DNA of 64,000 nucleotides, from positions 266,541-330,540 of the forward strand of contig NZ_AOLK01000015.1 in assembly GCF_000336755.1 (NCBI RefSeq), written 5' to 3'. Shown here in pieces: positions 16,588 to 25,491 of this stretch. The stretch is from Haloferax elongans ATCC BAA-1513 (GTDB taxonomy: Archaea > Halobacteriota > Halobacteria > Halobacteriales > Haloferacaceae). Numbering within the stretch: the first letter of the stretch is position 1; every line of letters starts with the position of its first letter. The position numbers and the translations under genes were made by a program. The notes below the pieces were generated by a model. It was not told the DNA's origin and did not search any database. It saw only the letters and a program-made list of their open reading frames with translations.

Positions 16588-16707
16588 TGTGGACTCTACT
16601 ACGTGTGAGAGGCCTTCAATAGTAAGGCTTTGATGGCCGTGTGGGTATCCGAACCACGATTTGCGAACCGTTCGGCCGATTTGGGGGCTGCTCGGTCGGG
16701 GTCGATA

Positions 16708-16986
16708 TCAGTACGGATAGCGTTTCGTCGCCCCGCAGTGTTCACATCGGATGACGACGTGGCCACCGGCTCGCGTTCGAACGCGGGCGTCGACGCCCGG
16801 CCGGAGGTAGGCGTCGCACTCGTCGCAGGTGAACCGGCGGAACTCCGTGGGAAGGCCGCATCGGTTGCGCTCTGCGACGCGGCGAGCGAGACGCACGTAC
16901 TCGCGCGCGAGGTCGGTGTCGCGCTCGGCGGCCGCCTCGCTGGCGAGTTGGTGGAGTCTCTCGATGCGCTCTTCCGCGATGGTCAT
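16708..16986 (-). CDS. rnp4: RNase P protein component 4 (Rpr2/Rpp21 family)
   Basis: 92 aa from the ATG at 16986 (a longer frame upstream lacks coding character). Helical N-terminal half with ERIERLHQLA and YVRLARRVAERNR, then a zinc ribbon: CDEC followed by CEHC about 30 residues later, preceded by the conserved R-x-C. This is the archaeal RNase P subunit that pairs with Rpp29 and helps 5' maturation of pre-tRNA. Length is typical. It faces away from the glycosyltransferase at 17093. Confidence 0.93.
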   Translation of the reverse strand: MTIAEERIERLHQLASEAAAERDTDLAREYVRLARRVAERNRCGLPTEFRRFTCDECDAYLRPGVDARVRTRAGGHVVIRCEHCGATKRYPY

Positions 16987-17092
16987 GATAGGTGGGGAGA
17001 GGGGGCGAGACAAAGACGTTCCGAACTCCGGGAGTGAATCAGACGACCGAGAAGCCGGTAGCGTCAAATCCCACCCGGAAGAAACGCCGACC

Positions 17093-18154
17093 GTGCGCGT
17101 ACTGAACTACCTCGAATTCGCCTCGCAGCTCGACCGGAGCGGTATCGGCACCGCGACCGACCAACAGCGAGCGGCGTTGGCGACCACCGATGTCGAGGTT
17201 GTCACCTCGCCGTGGCCGGACTCACCAGTCGATGCAGCCACAGCGCTGGCCAACGGTGGCGGCGTCTTCCGCAACTACGACATCGCCCACTGCAACCTCA
17301 TCGGTCCCGGCTCAGTCGCCGTCGCGCGGCACGCCAAGCGAAACGATATCCCGCTCGTTCTCCACTCGCACGTCACCCGCGAGGACTTCGCGGAGAGTTT
17401 CCGCGGGTCGACTGCCGTCGCTCCCGCGCTCGGGAAGTACCTCAAGTGGTTCTACTCCCAGGCCGACGTGGTTCTCTGCCCCTCCGAGTACACGAAGCGC
17501 ATCCTCGAATCGTACCCCGTCGACGCCCCGATTCGGCCGATGTCAAACGGCGTCGACACCGATTCCTTGGACGGCTTCGAGGAGCTACGCGACGAGTATC
17601 GCGAGAAGTACGACTTGGACGGAATGACAGTGTTCGCAGTCGGAAACGTCTTCGAACGCAAGGGCCTGACGACCTTCTGTCGGCTCGCCCAAGAGACTGA
17701 CTTCGACTTCGCGTGGTTCGGCCCGTACGACACCGGCCCGCACGCCTCGAAGACGGTGAAACACTGGGTCGAGAACCCACCTGAGAACGTCACGTTCACC
17801 GGCTGGATAGACGACATCCGCGGCGCGTTCGGCGCAGGCGACGTCTATCTCTTCCCGACGAAAAACGAGAATCAGGGAATCGCCGTCCTCGAAGCGATGG
17901 CGTGCGGGAAAGCGGTCGTCATCCGCGACATCCCCGTGTTCGAGGAGTTCTACACCCACGGACACGACTGCCTGAAGTGCTCGACGAAAGAGGAGTTCCG
18001 GCGGGCGCTGGAACTGCTCGAACGCGACCCGGACCTCCGTCGCCGTCTCGGAGACAACGCCAAGGAGACGGCCGCAGAACACAGCCTCGACCGCGTCGGC
18101 GACCGCCTCGTCGAGACGTACGAGGAGCTTCTCGACGGCACTCTCACGAACTGA
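17093..18154 (+). CDS. GT4-family glycosyltransferase
   Basis: 353 aa from GTG 17093 (VRVLNYLEF, the usual GT-B first strand); the open frame extends upstream without homology-like sequence. GT-B fold: N-domain with an SVAVARHAKR/LVLHSHVTRED segment, C-domain with FAVGNVFERKGL, FTGWIDD and the nucleotide-sugar-binding E-x7-E region (ENQGIAVLEAMACGKAVVIRDIP). Retaining sugar transferase of the cytoplasmic membrane face, likely acting on glycolipid or S-layer/archaellin glycan. A second GT4 enzyme follows after about 100 bp; both likely share a pathway. Acceptor and sugar unknown. Confidence 0.88.
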   Translation: MRVLNYLEFASQLDRSGIGTATDQQRAALATTDVEVVTSPWPDSPVDAATALANGGGVFRNYDIAHCNLIGPGSVAVARHAKRNDIPLVLHSHVTREDFAESFRGSTAVAPALGKYLKWFYSQADVVLCPSEYTKRILESYPVDAPIRPMSNGVDTDSLDGFEELRDEYREKYDLDGMTVFAVGNVFERKGLTTFCRLAQETDFDFAWFGPYDTGPHASKTVKHWVENPPENVTFTGWIDDIRGAFGAGDVYLFPTKNENQGIAVLEAMACGKAVVIRDIPVFEEFYTHGHDCLKCSTKEEFRRALELLERDPDLRRRLGDNAKETAAEHSLDRVGDRLVETYEELLDGTLTN

Positions 18155-18251
18155 TTCGCTGTCGGCAGTCGTTTTCAGAACACTATGACATAGTTTGACA
18201 CACTGGCGAGAAGTCACAACGGTTTATCCCGTTCGGGTAGCAGAACCCGCT

Positions 18252-19379
18252 ATGCAGTCGGTCGCCGCGTTCACCGACACGTACCTGCCGACCGTCAATG
18301 GCGTCACCTACACCATTCAGACGTGGCGCGAGCGGTGGCACCGTCGCGGCGGTCGGATGGACGTCGTCTTCCCGCGCGACGACGAGTACACGCCGGAATC
18401 AGGCGAGTACGGGGTCCGAAGCCTCCCGTTCCCGTTCTACGAAGGACTCCGAATCGGTGCGCCGCGAGTCCCGAAGGCCGTCGAGGACGCCGATATCGTA
18501 CACGCCCACACGCCATTCGGACTCGGACTGGCAGGCCTGCGACTCGCTCGCCGCACGAACATCCCGCTCGTTGCGACGTATCACACGCCCACCGCCGAGT
18601 ACGCCGAGTATCTCAGCTCCATCGGCGCTATCGAGCGCAGTGTCGAACGGACCGCAGAGCGCTACGAGCGCTGGTTCTTCGACCGCGCGGATGCCGTCAT
18701 CGTCCCGAGTGAGGACGCGAAGCGCCGCCTCCGTCACGTCCTCGGCGTCGATTCGGACGTCATCGTCCTCTCGAACGGCATCGACATCGAACAGTTCTCG
18801 CCGGTCGTTGGCAACGACTTCCGCGAGCGATACGACCTCGGAAGTGGCCCACTCGTCGGGTACACCGGCCGACACGGCTACGAGAAGGAACTCGACGAAC
18901 TCATCCGCGCAGCAGCCGACCTCGACGCGACGCTCGTGTTTGGCGGCGACGGCCCCGCCCGCGACGACCTCGAAGCGTTGGCCGCGGACCTCGACGTAGA
19001 CGCGCGGTTCCTCGGCTTCCTCGACCGCGAGGAACTCCCGGCGTTCTACTCCGCGCTCGACGTGTTCGGCTTCCCGAGCCCGGTCGAGACACAGGGGCTC
19101 GTCGCGCTGGAGGCCAACGCCTGCGGCACACCTGTCGTCGGCGTCGACGCCGGTGCACTCGAAGATACAGTCGTGGATGGACGGACTGGCTACCACTACG
19201 ACCGGGGAGACACAGACGGATTCAGTCGCGCGATTCGGCGTGCACTCGACGAGCGCGACACGCTCAGTTCGAACTGTCTGGAACGGCGCGACGAGGTGAG
19301 CGTCGAACACTCGGTCGACCGATTGGCGACGCTCTACGATCGATTGACGGCGAATAAGAAGACGCGTCGGACGCGTTAG
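18252..19379 (+). CDS. GT4-family glycosyltransferase (glycolipid type)
   Basis: 375 aa from ATG 18252. N-domain FTDTYLPTVNGVTYTI is the signature of diacylglycerol/phosphatidylinositol-type glycosyltransferases; ATYHTPTAEYAEYL supplies the acceptor-side loop; the C-domain has GYTGRHGYEKELDELI, FGGDGP and the E-x7-E region (PVETQGLVALEANACGTPVVG). Probable role: transfer of a hexose to an archaeal ether lipid or related acceptor at the membrane. Its stop codon overlaps that of the convergent Gly/Met-rich gene (shared TTAG). Confidence 0.88.
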   Translation: MQSVAAFTDTYLPTVNGVTYTIQTWRERWHRRGGRMDVVFPRDDEYTPESGEYGVRSLPFPFYEGLRIGAPRVPKAVEDADIVHAHTPFGLGLAGLRLARRTNIPLVATYHTPTAEYAEYLSSIGAIERSVERTAERYERWFFDRADAVIVPSEDAKRRLRHVLGVDSDVIVLSNGIDIEQFSPVVGNDFRERYDLGSGPLVGYTGRHGYEKELDELIRAAADLDATLVFGGDGPARDDLEALAADLDVDARFLGFLDREELPAFYSALDVFGFPSPVETQGLVALEANACGTPVVGVDAGALEDTVVDGRTGYHYDRGDTDGFSRAIRRALDERDTLSSNCLERRDEVSVEHSVDRLATLYDRLTANKKTRRTR

Positions 19380-19804
19380 TCGCGGTCTTCGAGCGCGTCG
19401 GCGATGCGGCGCAGTTCGCGGTTCACGTCACGAACTTCGTCTCGGAGCTGTCGAACCTCGCGAACGAGCTGTTCGTCGCTGCCGCTTCCCTGTTCTGGGT
19501 CGCGCGGGCCGGCGCTCGGACCGCCACCCATGCCACCTGGGCCGCCGCCCATGCCGCCGGGGCCGCCACCGCCGCCCATCATACCGCTCATCATCTGTGC
19601 GAAGGGGTTGCCGCCGCCACCCATGCCACCGGGGCCGCCACCGCCCATCATCTCTTCGGGGCTCGGTCGGTCGCCCTCTTCTCGCTCCTTCTCGCGGCGC
19701 TTGCGAATCTCTTCGACCCGCTCGCGGAACGACTTTTCTTCTTCTCCGCCCTCTTCACCCTCGTCGGGAGCCTGCGTCTCGTCTGCGGGTTCGTCGTCTG
19801 CCAT
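19376..19804 (-). CDS. Gly/Met-rich low-complexity protein with coiled coil, unknown
   Basis: 142 aa from ATG 19804 (MADDEPADE; an upstream GTG-type extension is also open). Three parts: acidic head (1-30) and charged helix with KRREKEREEG; a central stretch of GGGGPGGMGG units with NPFAQMMSGMMGG; and a C-terminal helical heptad region (EQLVREVRQLRDEVRDVNRELRRIADALE) likely to form a coiled coil. No known domain. The Gly/Met centre resembles flexible tails of chaperones and RNA-binding proteins, but that is only composition. Function not assigned. Confidence 0.75.
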   Translation of the reverse strand: MADDEPADETQAPDEGEEGGEEEKSFRERVEEIRKRREKEREEGDRPSPEEMMGGGGPGGMGGGGNPFAQMMSGMMGGGGGPGGMGGGPGGMGGGPSAGPRDPEQGSGSDEQLVREVRQLRDEVRDVNRELRRIADALEDRD

Positions 19805-19903
19805 GGGGGCGGATTGGCCGTCCACGCGGAAAGTGCTGACGGTCTCTGAAGATTCCGAGACGAGAGTCCATGGTGGGTCATCCGACCGGCGTCTGCCGGT
19901 CTG

Positions 19904-20650
19904 TCACCCGAACGACCCGAGACTCGACTGTAGTGCTCGTTCGGTCCCGCCCTCGGCGAGTTCGTAGCCGACGAGGTCGCGCATGTCGACCGCGTAGGTT
20001 GTCCCTCCATTGTCGAGCAAGAGGACGCGACCTTTGACCCCGCGGACGGTCCCGGTGGCGATGGTTTCGGCGACCGGTGCCTCCCGGAGGTCGAACCCGT
20101 AGTCGAAGTCGTAGGTCTCGATGGGGTCGAACTCCGTGAGGAGCGCGTCCCACGCTTGGGCATCGACGCGCCGACCGAGCCCATCGATTTTGGTCGGGAC
20201 GCGGATTCGGTCGGGAATCTCCGACGCGAGTTCGGCTTCGTACTCCCGGGCGACGCGACCGTCCGAGAAGGTTCGAATGTGGGCACCGCTGTCTGCGCCC
20301 TGCTCGCGGAGTCGTGTTTCCAGACGCCACTCGCGGGTGACGCCGACTTTGAACGTGTCAGGAGCGAAGGCCGCGAGGTACACGGCGTGGTCCTCGAAAC
20401 AGTCCATCTCGTCTTTCAGACACGTCCCGGTACACTTCGCACAGACCCACGTGCTTCGGTGGTCAGGACAGTACGGCGCGCCCTCGTTCTCGCAGGCGAC
20501 ATGGCGGTCGTCGTGAATCGTCCCCGCGCAGTGGCGGTCTTCGAGGCGGTACTCGAGGTCGGTCCCCGATTCGAGCGTCACCGAACCGAGACCGTCGCTC
20601 GTGCTCACGAACAGCGCGGGAGTTCCGGTATCGTAGCCGACGACCTGCAC
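19904..20650 (-). CDS. DUF2797 family protein
   Basis: 248 aa. A Cys-rich N-terminal half (CAGTIHDDRHVACENEG, CPDHRSTWVCAKCTGTC) with spacing that could bind zinc, followed by a GIY-YIG-like core: YLAAFAPDTFKVGVTRE and R-x2-EQGAD. This is the layout of the DUF2797 family of archaea and actinobacteria, whose function is unknown; the GIY-YIG resemblance suggests a nuclease or nucleic-acid-binding ancestry. Monocistronic. Confidence 0.87.
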   Translation of the reverse strand: MQVVGYDTGTPALFVSTSDGLGSVTLESGTDLEYRLEDRHCAGTIHDDRHVACENEGAPYCPDHRSTWVCAKCTGTCLKDEMDCFEDHAVYLAAFAPDTFKVGVTREWRLETRLREQGADSGAHIRTFSDGRVAREYEAELASEIPDRIRVPTKIDGLGRRVDAQAWDALLTEFDPIETYDFDYGFDLREAPVAETIATGTVRGVKGRVLLLDNGGTTYAVDMRDLVGYELAEGGTERALQSSLGSFG

Positions 20651-20710
20651 GACACGGGATAGGAATTGGTGGTAAAAAGGTGGCTCGCTCGCGGCCGATT
20701 CGAGTGCGGA

Positions 20711-21658
20711 CTACTCGTATTCGGCTTGCAGTTCCGCGTAGAGTTCTTCGGCGGCCCGGCGAACCGCATCGTCGCTGGAGGCGGTCGGTTCCCACCCGAG
20801 GGCGGAGAGTTTCTCGATAGAGAGGCGCATCTTCGGTACGTCGCCGGTCCAGCCGCGGTCGCCGCCGGTGTACTCGTAGTCGGGGTCGAGACCCATCACG
20901 TCGGCGACGATGTTCGCGATGGTTGTCACCGAGGTGGTCGTCCGCGTGCCGAGATTGTAGACGTTGTACTCGCGGTCGGCGTTCTCGACGACGTGGCACA
21001 TCGCGTCCACGCAGTCTTCGACGTGGAGATAGGACTTCTCCTGTCGGCCGTTACCGAGGATTTCGAGCGTGTCTGGGTTCTCCAGCAACTTCTCGATGAA
21101 GTCCGGGATGACGTTGCCGCGCTGTTTCGGGCCGACGATGTTGGCGAAGCGGTACATGTAGACCGTGAAGTCGTAGGAGTGGGCGAACGTCGAGAGGAGG
21201 CCTTCGTCTGCGAGTTTCGACGACCCGTAGATGCTGATGGGTTCGAGTGGGGCGTAATCCTCCGGCGTCGGGCGCGGGGCCTCGCCGTAAATCGTCGAAG
21301 AGGAGGTGAAGGCGATTTCGTCGACGCCGGCTTCCTGCATCCGTTCGAGGACGTTGTACGTCATCTCGGTGTTCTCCTCGAACAGTTGGCGGGGGTTCCC
21401 GTAGTTCGTGTCCGTGTAGGCGGCGAAGTGGAAGACGATATCGAGGTCTTCGGTGACGACGTCGGCCACGTCGTCGGGGTCGCACATGTCCGCCTGCGCG
21501 AACTCGACGCCCTCGGGGACGCGCTCACGTGTCCCTTTCGAGAGGTCGTCCGCGACGAGAACGTCGTTGTCGGCGGCGAGTCGGCCCGCGAGGTGAGAGC
21601 CGACCAGACCTGCACCCCCGGTCACGAGGATGCGTTTGTCGGAAAGTTCCAGAGACAT
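20711..21658 (-). CDS. NAD-dependent sugar nucleotide epimerase/dehydratase (GalE-like)
   Basis: 315 aa extended SDR. Rossmann motif TGGAGLVGSHLA near residues 13-24, the Asp of VADDL for NAD ribose, active-site Ser/Thr in TSSSTIYGEA and catalytic Y-x3-K in YGSSK. It closely follows the UDP-glucose 4-epimerase family, common in haloarchaeal glycan synthesis, so it may supply nucleotide sugars for the nearby glycosyltransferases. Exact substrate cannot be told. Faces away from the SDR gene at 21725 only by a 66-bp gap; both are minus strand. Confidence 0.9.
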   Translation of the reverse strand: MSLELSDKRILVTGGAGLVGSHLAGRLAADNDVLVADDLSKGTRERVPEGVEFAQADMCDPDDVADVVTEDLDIVFHFAAYTDTNYGNPRQLFEENTEMTYNVLERMQEAGVDEIAFTSSSTIYGEAPRPTPEDYAPLEPISIYGSSKLADEGLLSTFAHSYDFTVYMYRFANIVGPKQRGNVIPDFIEKLLENPDTLEILGNGRQEKSYLHVEDCVDAMCHVVENADREYNVYNLGTRTTTSVTTIANIVADVMGLDPDYEYTGGDRGWTGDVPKMRLSIEKLSALGWEPTASSDDAVRRAAEELYAELQAEYE

Positions 21659-21724
21659 ACCCCAGATAAGTCTGCCGAGTGGTAAGTCCGTTTCCCCATC
21701 TTCTCGCTCACACTGACTCGAAGC

Positions 21725-22621
21725 TCAGGGCCACGAGAGACCAGTCACTTCCTCGCTCAACTCCCAGAGGTTCCGAGCAAGTTTGTCGTCGCGGGCGGTC
21801 GAAGACGGCTCGGCCCGCTCGCAGTCTGAGAAGTACGCACCCTGCACGGCAGCGACTTCGGGAGACGCCGCGAGACAGACCGACGTCTCTGCGCCCTCCG
21901 AAGGGGAATTTACGAAGCCGCTGGTGAGGAACCGAGGCAACCGGGCAAGCACACCGACGCCCAACCGAACCCGAAGCGACGCGTCGCGCCAGAGACCACT
22001 CGACGGAACGAACCCGGGGTGGCAGCAGTTCGCCGTCGGGCCGTCGAGTCTGCGGGCGAGTTCCCTCGTGAAGAGAATATTCGCCACCTTCGACCGGGCG
22101 TACGCACCGAGGCCGTCGTAGTTACCGATTTCGGTCACGTCGAACGCTCCGTCAGCGCGGCGGTGGACTTCCGAAGCGACGGTGACGACGCGACCATCGC
22201 TCGGAAGCAGGTCGTGGAGGTCGTGTGTGAGGACGAACGGCGCGAGGTGGTTGACGGCGAAGGTCTTCTCGACGCCGTCGCCGGTCAGTTCTCCGGTCGG
22301 AAAATGCCCACCGGCGTTGTTGACGAGGATATCGAGACTATCGGTCCGGTCGCGGACCTCGTCGGCGAGCCGGTGAACTCGCTCCATTTCGGCGAGGTCG
22401 GCGCTGAAGAACACCGATTCACCGCCTGAATCGTCTATTTCGGTGGCGACATCCCGACCCGCGTCGCGGTCGCGCCCGTGGACGAAGACAGTCGCTCCGA
22501 GTCGTCCGAGCGCGAGTGCCGTCTCGCGGCCGACGCCCGAGGTTGCACCGGTAACGAGAACCGTTTGCCCCGTGAGGTCGCGGTCTTCGACTCCGGCTTC
22601 GACTTCCGGTCTGTGACCCAT
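21725..22621 (-). CDS. Short-chain dehydrogenase/reductase
   Basis: 298 aa from ATG 22621 (MGHRPEVEAG); the upstream in-frame extension to 22858 looks non-coding and overlaps the divergent trm56. Classical SDR: TGATSGVGRE nucleotide-binding loop, Arg in VHGRDRDAG suggesting NADP(H), NNAGG, and catalytic Y-x3-K (YARSK). Closest in layout to retinol dehydrogenase/WW-oxidoreductase-like SDRs that act on hydrophobic alcohols or ketones. Substrate unknown. Confidence 0.88.
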   Translation of the reverse strand: MGHRPEVEAGVEDRDLTGQTVLVTGATSGVGRETALALGRLGATVFVHGRDRDAGRDVATEIDDSGGESVFFSADLAEMERVHRLADEVRDRTDSLDILVNNAGGHFPTGELTGDGVEKTFAVNHLAPFVLTHDLHDLLPSDGRVVTVASEVHRRADGAFDVTEIGNYDGLGAYARSKVANILFTRELARRLDGPTANCCHPGFVPSSGLWRDASLRVRLGVGVLARLPRFLTSGFVNSPSEGAETSVCLAASPEVAAVQGAYFSDCERAEPSSTARDDKLARNLWELSEEVTGLSWP

Positions 22622-22720
22622 GGAAGATGCTGGAGCGTCGTCGGTGATAAACTTCAGTAGGATGAAACACCGCGCCCGCGTTCCGAAAGCACCACTTTCC
22701 TCGACCATCTCCGAGACAGT

Positions 22721-23263
22721 ATGCAAGACGAACCCGAAGTCGCCGTCCTCCGGTACGGGCACCGGCCGGGACGCGACGACCGGATGACGACGCACGTCGG
22801 CTTGACTGCGCGCGCGCTCGGTGCCGACCGGGTCATCTTCCCGGACAACGCCGGCCACTCACAGGAGACCGTCGAAGACATCACCGGGCGATTCGGCGGC
22901 CCGTTCGACGTCGAACTCACCGAGGGCCTCAACGGCGTCATCAGAAACTGGACGGGCAAAATCGTCCACCTGACGATGTACGGCGAGCGCGTGCAGGATG
23001 TCGAGGAGGACATCCGCGAGGCTCACACCGAGGAACCAATTCTCGTCGTCGTCGGTGGCGAGAAAGTCCCCTTCGAGGTGTACGACGAAGCAGATTGGAA
23101 CGTTGGCGTCACGAATCAACCACATTCGGAGGTCGCGGGCCTCGCAGTCTTCCTCGACCGCCTGTTCGACGGCCGCGAACTCGACCGTGAGTGGGAGGAC
23201 GCCGAGAACCGAGTCGTTCCGATGGAGACAGGGAAGAAAGTCGTTCCCGCCGAAGACGAGTAG
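22721..23263 (+). CDS. trm56: tRNA (cytidine(56)-2'-O)-methyltransferase
   Basis: 180 aa SPOUT methyltransferase specific to archaea. The N-terminal VLRYGHRPGRDDRMTTHVGL matches the family signature (R-x-GHR-x2-RD-x-R-x-TTHV), and the C-terminal knot segment LVVVGGEKVPFEVY/NVGVTNQPHSEVAG matches the SAM-binding trefoil. It methylates the ribose of C56 in the T-loop using S-adenosylmethionine. Usual length. Upstream of tfe on the same strand, 157 bp apart. Confidence 0.95.
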   Translation: MQDEPEVAVLRYGHRPGRDDRMTTHVGLTARALGADRVIFPDNAGHSQETVEDITGRFGGPFDVELTEGLNGVIRNWTGKIVHLTMYGERVQDVEEDIREAHTEEPILVVVGGEKVPFEVYDEADWNVGVTNQPHSEVAGLAVFLDRLFDGRELDREWEDAENRVVPMETGKKVVPAEDE

Positions 23264-23420
23264 ACGGGGACGTCGCAAGTGGGTGCCACACGGCGCGAAC
23301 TGTCTGCGTGCCAGCGCGTTCGACGCGGCACGACTCGTCGGCGTATTGGCACACGGCGCGGGCCCCACGCGTGCGGGGGAGTGATAAGACTTAATGGCGT
23401 TCCTGACGCCAATTTCGACA

Positions 23421-23951
23421 ATGGCTTTTGAGGAGCTGCTGAACGACCCTGTCATCCAAAAGTACCTCCACGAGTTGGTCGGACCGACGGGGATGCCTGT
23501 TGCTGCGGCACCCCCGGACGGTGAGGTAACCGACGAGGAACTCGCCGAAGAGCTCGGTCTCGAGCTCAACGACGTTCGTCGCGCGCTCTTTATTCTCTAC
23601 GAGAACGACCTCGCGTCCTACCGACGCGTTCGTGACGAGGACTCTGGATGGCTCACCTATCTCTGGACCTTCCACTACGAGAACATCCCGGAGAACCTCG
23701 AAGAGGAGATGTACCGCCTGCTGGAGGCGCTCGAAGACCGCCTCGAATACGAACGGAACCACGAGTTCTACCTCTCCGAACCGGCGGGTATCCGCTTTGA
23801 GTTCTCCGAGGCAATGGAACTCGGTTTCCAGTGTCCTGAAACTGGTGCACCGCTCGAACCGATGGACAACGACGACCTCGTCGACGCGATGGAGCACCGA
23901 ATCACGGAACTCCGAGACGAGCTCAACGTCGAAGTGACGGGTACAAACTAA
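23421..23951 (+). CDS. tfe: Transcription initiation factor TFE alpha subunit
   Basis: 176 aa from ATG 23421 (MAFEELLND); nine extra in-frame residues upstream are unlikely. N-terminal winged helix (TDEELAEELGLELNDVRRALFILYENDLASYRRVRDEDSG region, about 40-80) is the extended wHTH of TFE/TFIIE-alpha. The C-terminal half holds the zinc-ribbon remnant FQCPETGAPL, which keeps a single Cys, so zinc binding there looks lost. TFE stabilises the open promoter complex with TBP, TFB and RNA polymerase. A TTAA-containing box lies 30 bp upstream. DUF2110 follows 3 bp after. Confidence 0.95.
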   Translation: MAFEELLNDPVIQKYLHELVGPTGMPVAAAPPDGEVTDEELAEELGLELNDVRRALFILYENDLASYRRVRDEDSGWLTYLWTFHYENIPENLEEEMYRLLEALEDRLEYERNHEFYLSEPAGIRFEFSEAMELGFQCPETGAPLEPMDNDDLVDAMEHRITELRDELNVEVTGTN

Positions 23952-23954
23952 TCG

Positions 23955-24632
23955 ATGGTTGTACTCGCAACGAAATGCTACATCGACGGCGACGCACGTA
24001 ACCGCGCGCTCGACAGTCTCCAATCGCTCGTCGCCAACGACATCGGCGACCTCGACGTGGACTACGACATCGGCGTGCGCGACGACGACTTCATCTCGGT
24101 CACTATCACGGGCGACGACGCAACTGTCGCGCGGAACGTCCTGCGTGAGACGTGGGGCGAGGTGACGCCACACCTGTCTGCAGGTGAGGAGTACGTCGGA
24201 ACGCTCGAACACTGGGACGACGACGGTATCGTCCTCGACGCGGGCCAAGAGGTTCGCGTCCCGACCGACGAACTCGGTCTCGGACGCGGGTCCGCGACAC
24301 AGGTTCGTGACCGGTTCGGACTCGTCCAGCACGTCCCGCTTCGGTTCGTCTACGGCGGCGAGGACGAACCCTCGCGGCTCGCTGACGACGAAATCGACCG
24401 CCTCTACGAGTGGACACGCGGCAGTGACCGCGTCAACGTCAACAGTGCCACCCGCGGCGAGGTTCGCGCCACGGTGAACCGCGCCGGCCACGCGAACGAC
24501 ATCGTGACCGTCGAGCGACTCGGACTGCTCGAACAGAGCATCATCTGCCGCGACGAGACCGACGGGCCGGGACTCCTCGCGAGCATCGGCTCGTACCTGC
24601 CGGCAGAACTCAAGTGCGTCATCGGCCAGTAG
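23955..24632 (+). CDS. DUF2110 family protein
   Basis: 225 aa. Archaeal family of unknown function almost always found directly after tfe. Visible here: an N-terminal alpha/beta unit (KCYIDGDARNRALDSLQSLV), a DxD-rich middle (LEHWDDDGIVLDAG) resembling an S1/OB-like strand set, and a C-terminal helix-hairpin region (NVNSATRGEVRATVNRAGH). The OB and helix-hairpin look suggests nucleic-acid binding. Starts 3 bp after the tfe stop and is followed 4 bp later by the lipoprotein gene, so the three form an operon. Confidence 0.88.
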   Translation: MVVLATKCYIDGDARNRALDSLQSLVANDIGDLDVDYDIGVRDDDFISVTITGDDATVARNVLRETWGEVTPHLSAGEEYVGTLEHWDDDGIVLDAGQEVRVPTDELGLGRGSATQVRDRFGLVQHVPLRFVYGGEDEPSRLADDEIDRLYEWTRGSDRVNVNSATRGEVRATVNRAGHANDIVTVERLGLLEQSIICRDETDGPGLLASIGSYLPAELKCVIGQ

Positions 24633-24636
24633 GACG

Positions 24637-25422
24637 ATGAACAAGCGACTCCTCGTCGGTTTCGCCGGGTTTGCCCTCCTCCTCGTCACCGCCGGGTGTC
24701 TCGGGGGAACGAGTAGCGTCGCGAGCGACCGCCTCGACGCAGACCCGGCCGAGACCTACGCGTGGGAATCTGACGCCGACGCGCACATCACCGTCCAAGA
24801 CAACGGCCGCTTCCGCGCCGTCTACGACGTGAACTCCTCGTCGCTCGAACTGTACCGGTTCGACGGCTTCGGTAGTCGAACGCCGCTTTCTGTCGAGGCG
24901 CTCCGATACAGATACGAAAACGGGACCGTCGTCAACGGGACAGAGCTTCGCGCCCGCGGCGGCGACGTGACGCGAAACAACCGAATCACGAACGTCACGC
25001 TTCCGGCCGAGGCGAACGGCGACGGAAAGCTCGCGTTTACCTCGTCGTCCACGCCGAAGCGGTTCGCGCTCCCGGTGCTCGTCGAGGGGTCCTACGAGGT
25101 GGTCTTACCGCCAAACCGCCGCGTCGACTTCCCAATCTTCGGCTCCGTCCAACCGGGCGGCTACGAGACTGAGGTCGTCGGCGACCAACTCCACATCGAG
25201 TGGACGAACGTCACCGAACGGAACGTCGTCGTGCAGTTCTACCTGCAGCGTGACCTCGGTATCTTCGCGGTCATCGCCGCCGTCTCGATACTCGTCGGCG
25301 GGGCTGGGATGCTCTACTACCGCCGACAGATAGAGGCGCTTCGCGAACGGCGCGAAGAACTCGGTCTCGACGTCGAAGTCGACGACGACGACCGGCGCGG
25401 GCCGCCGCCGGGAATGGGCTGA
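24637..25422 (+). CDS. DUF5803-type lipoprotein with C-terminal membrane anchor
   Basis: 261 aa. N-terminal hydrophobic signal with lipobox LVTAGC (Cys21), so likely lipid-modified and exported; many N-x-S/T sites; a second hydrophobic helix at about 208-228 followed by a basic/acidic cytoplasmic tail. The body is beta-rich. Conserved in haloarchaea without known role. Part of the tfe-DUF2110 operon. A Cys-anchored outside domain plus a TM anchor is an unusual double anchoring. Confidence 0.82.
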   Translation: MNKRLLVGFAGFALLLVTAGCLGGTSSVASDRLDADPAETYAWESDADAHITVQDNGRFRAVYDVNSSSLELYRFDGFGSRTPLSVEALRYRYENGTVVNGTELRARGGDVTRNNRITNVTLPAEANGDGKLAFTSSSTPKRFALPVLVEGSYEVVLPPNRRVDFPIFGSVQPGGYETEVVGDQLHIEWTNVTERNVVVQFYLQRDLGIFAVIAAVSILVGGAGMLYYRRQIEALRERREELGLDVEVDDDDRRGPPPGMG

Positions 25423-25491
25423 GACGACTCGATTTCTCCACCCCTCGCCGGGGCGGACGCCTTTTTGCTCGTCACTCCCTTACCCCGGGGT

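Noticed and set aside
16829-17092. N-terminal extension of the first glycosyltransferase
   Set aside because: Overlaps rnp4 antisense and is Arg/Ser-rich; the GT fold starts exactly at GTG 17093.
22622-22858. 79-residue N-terminal extension of the SDR gene
   Set aside because: Overlaps trm56 on the other strand and has no signal or domain; the Rossmann fold starts soon after ATG 22621.
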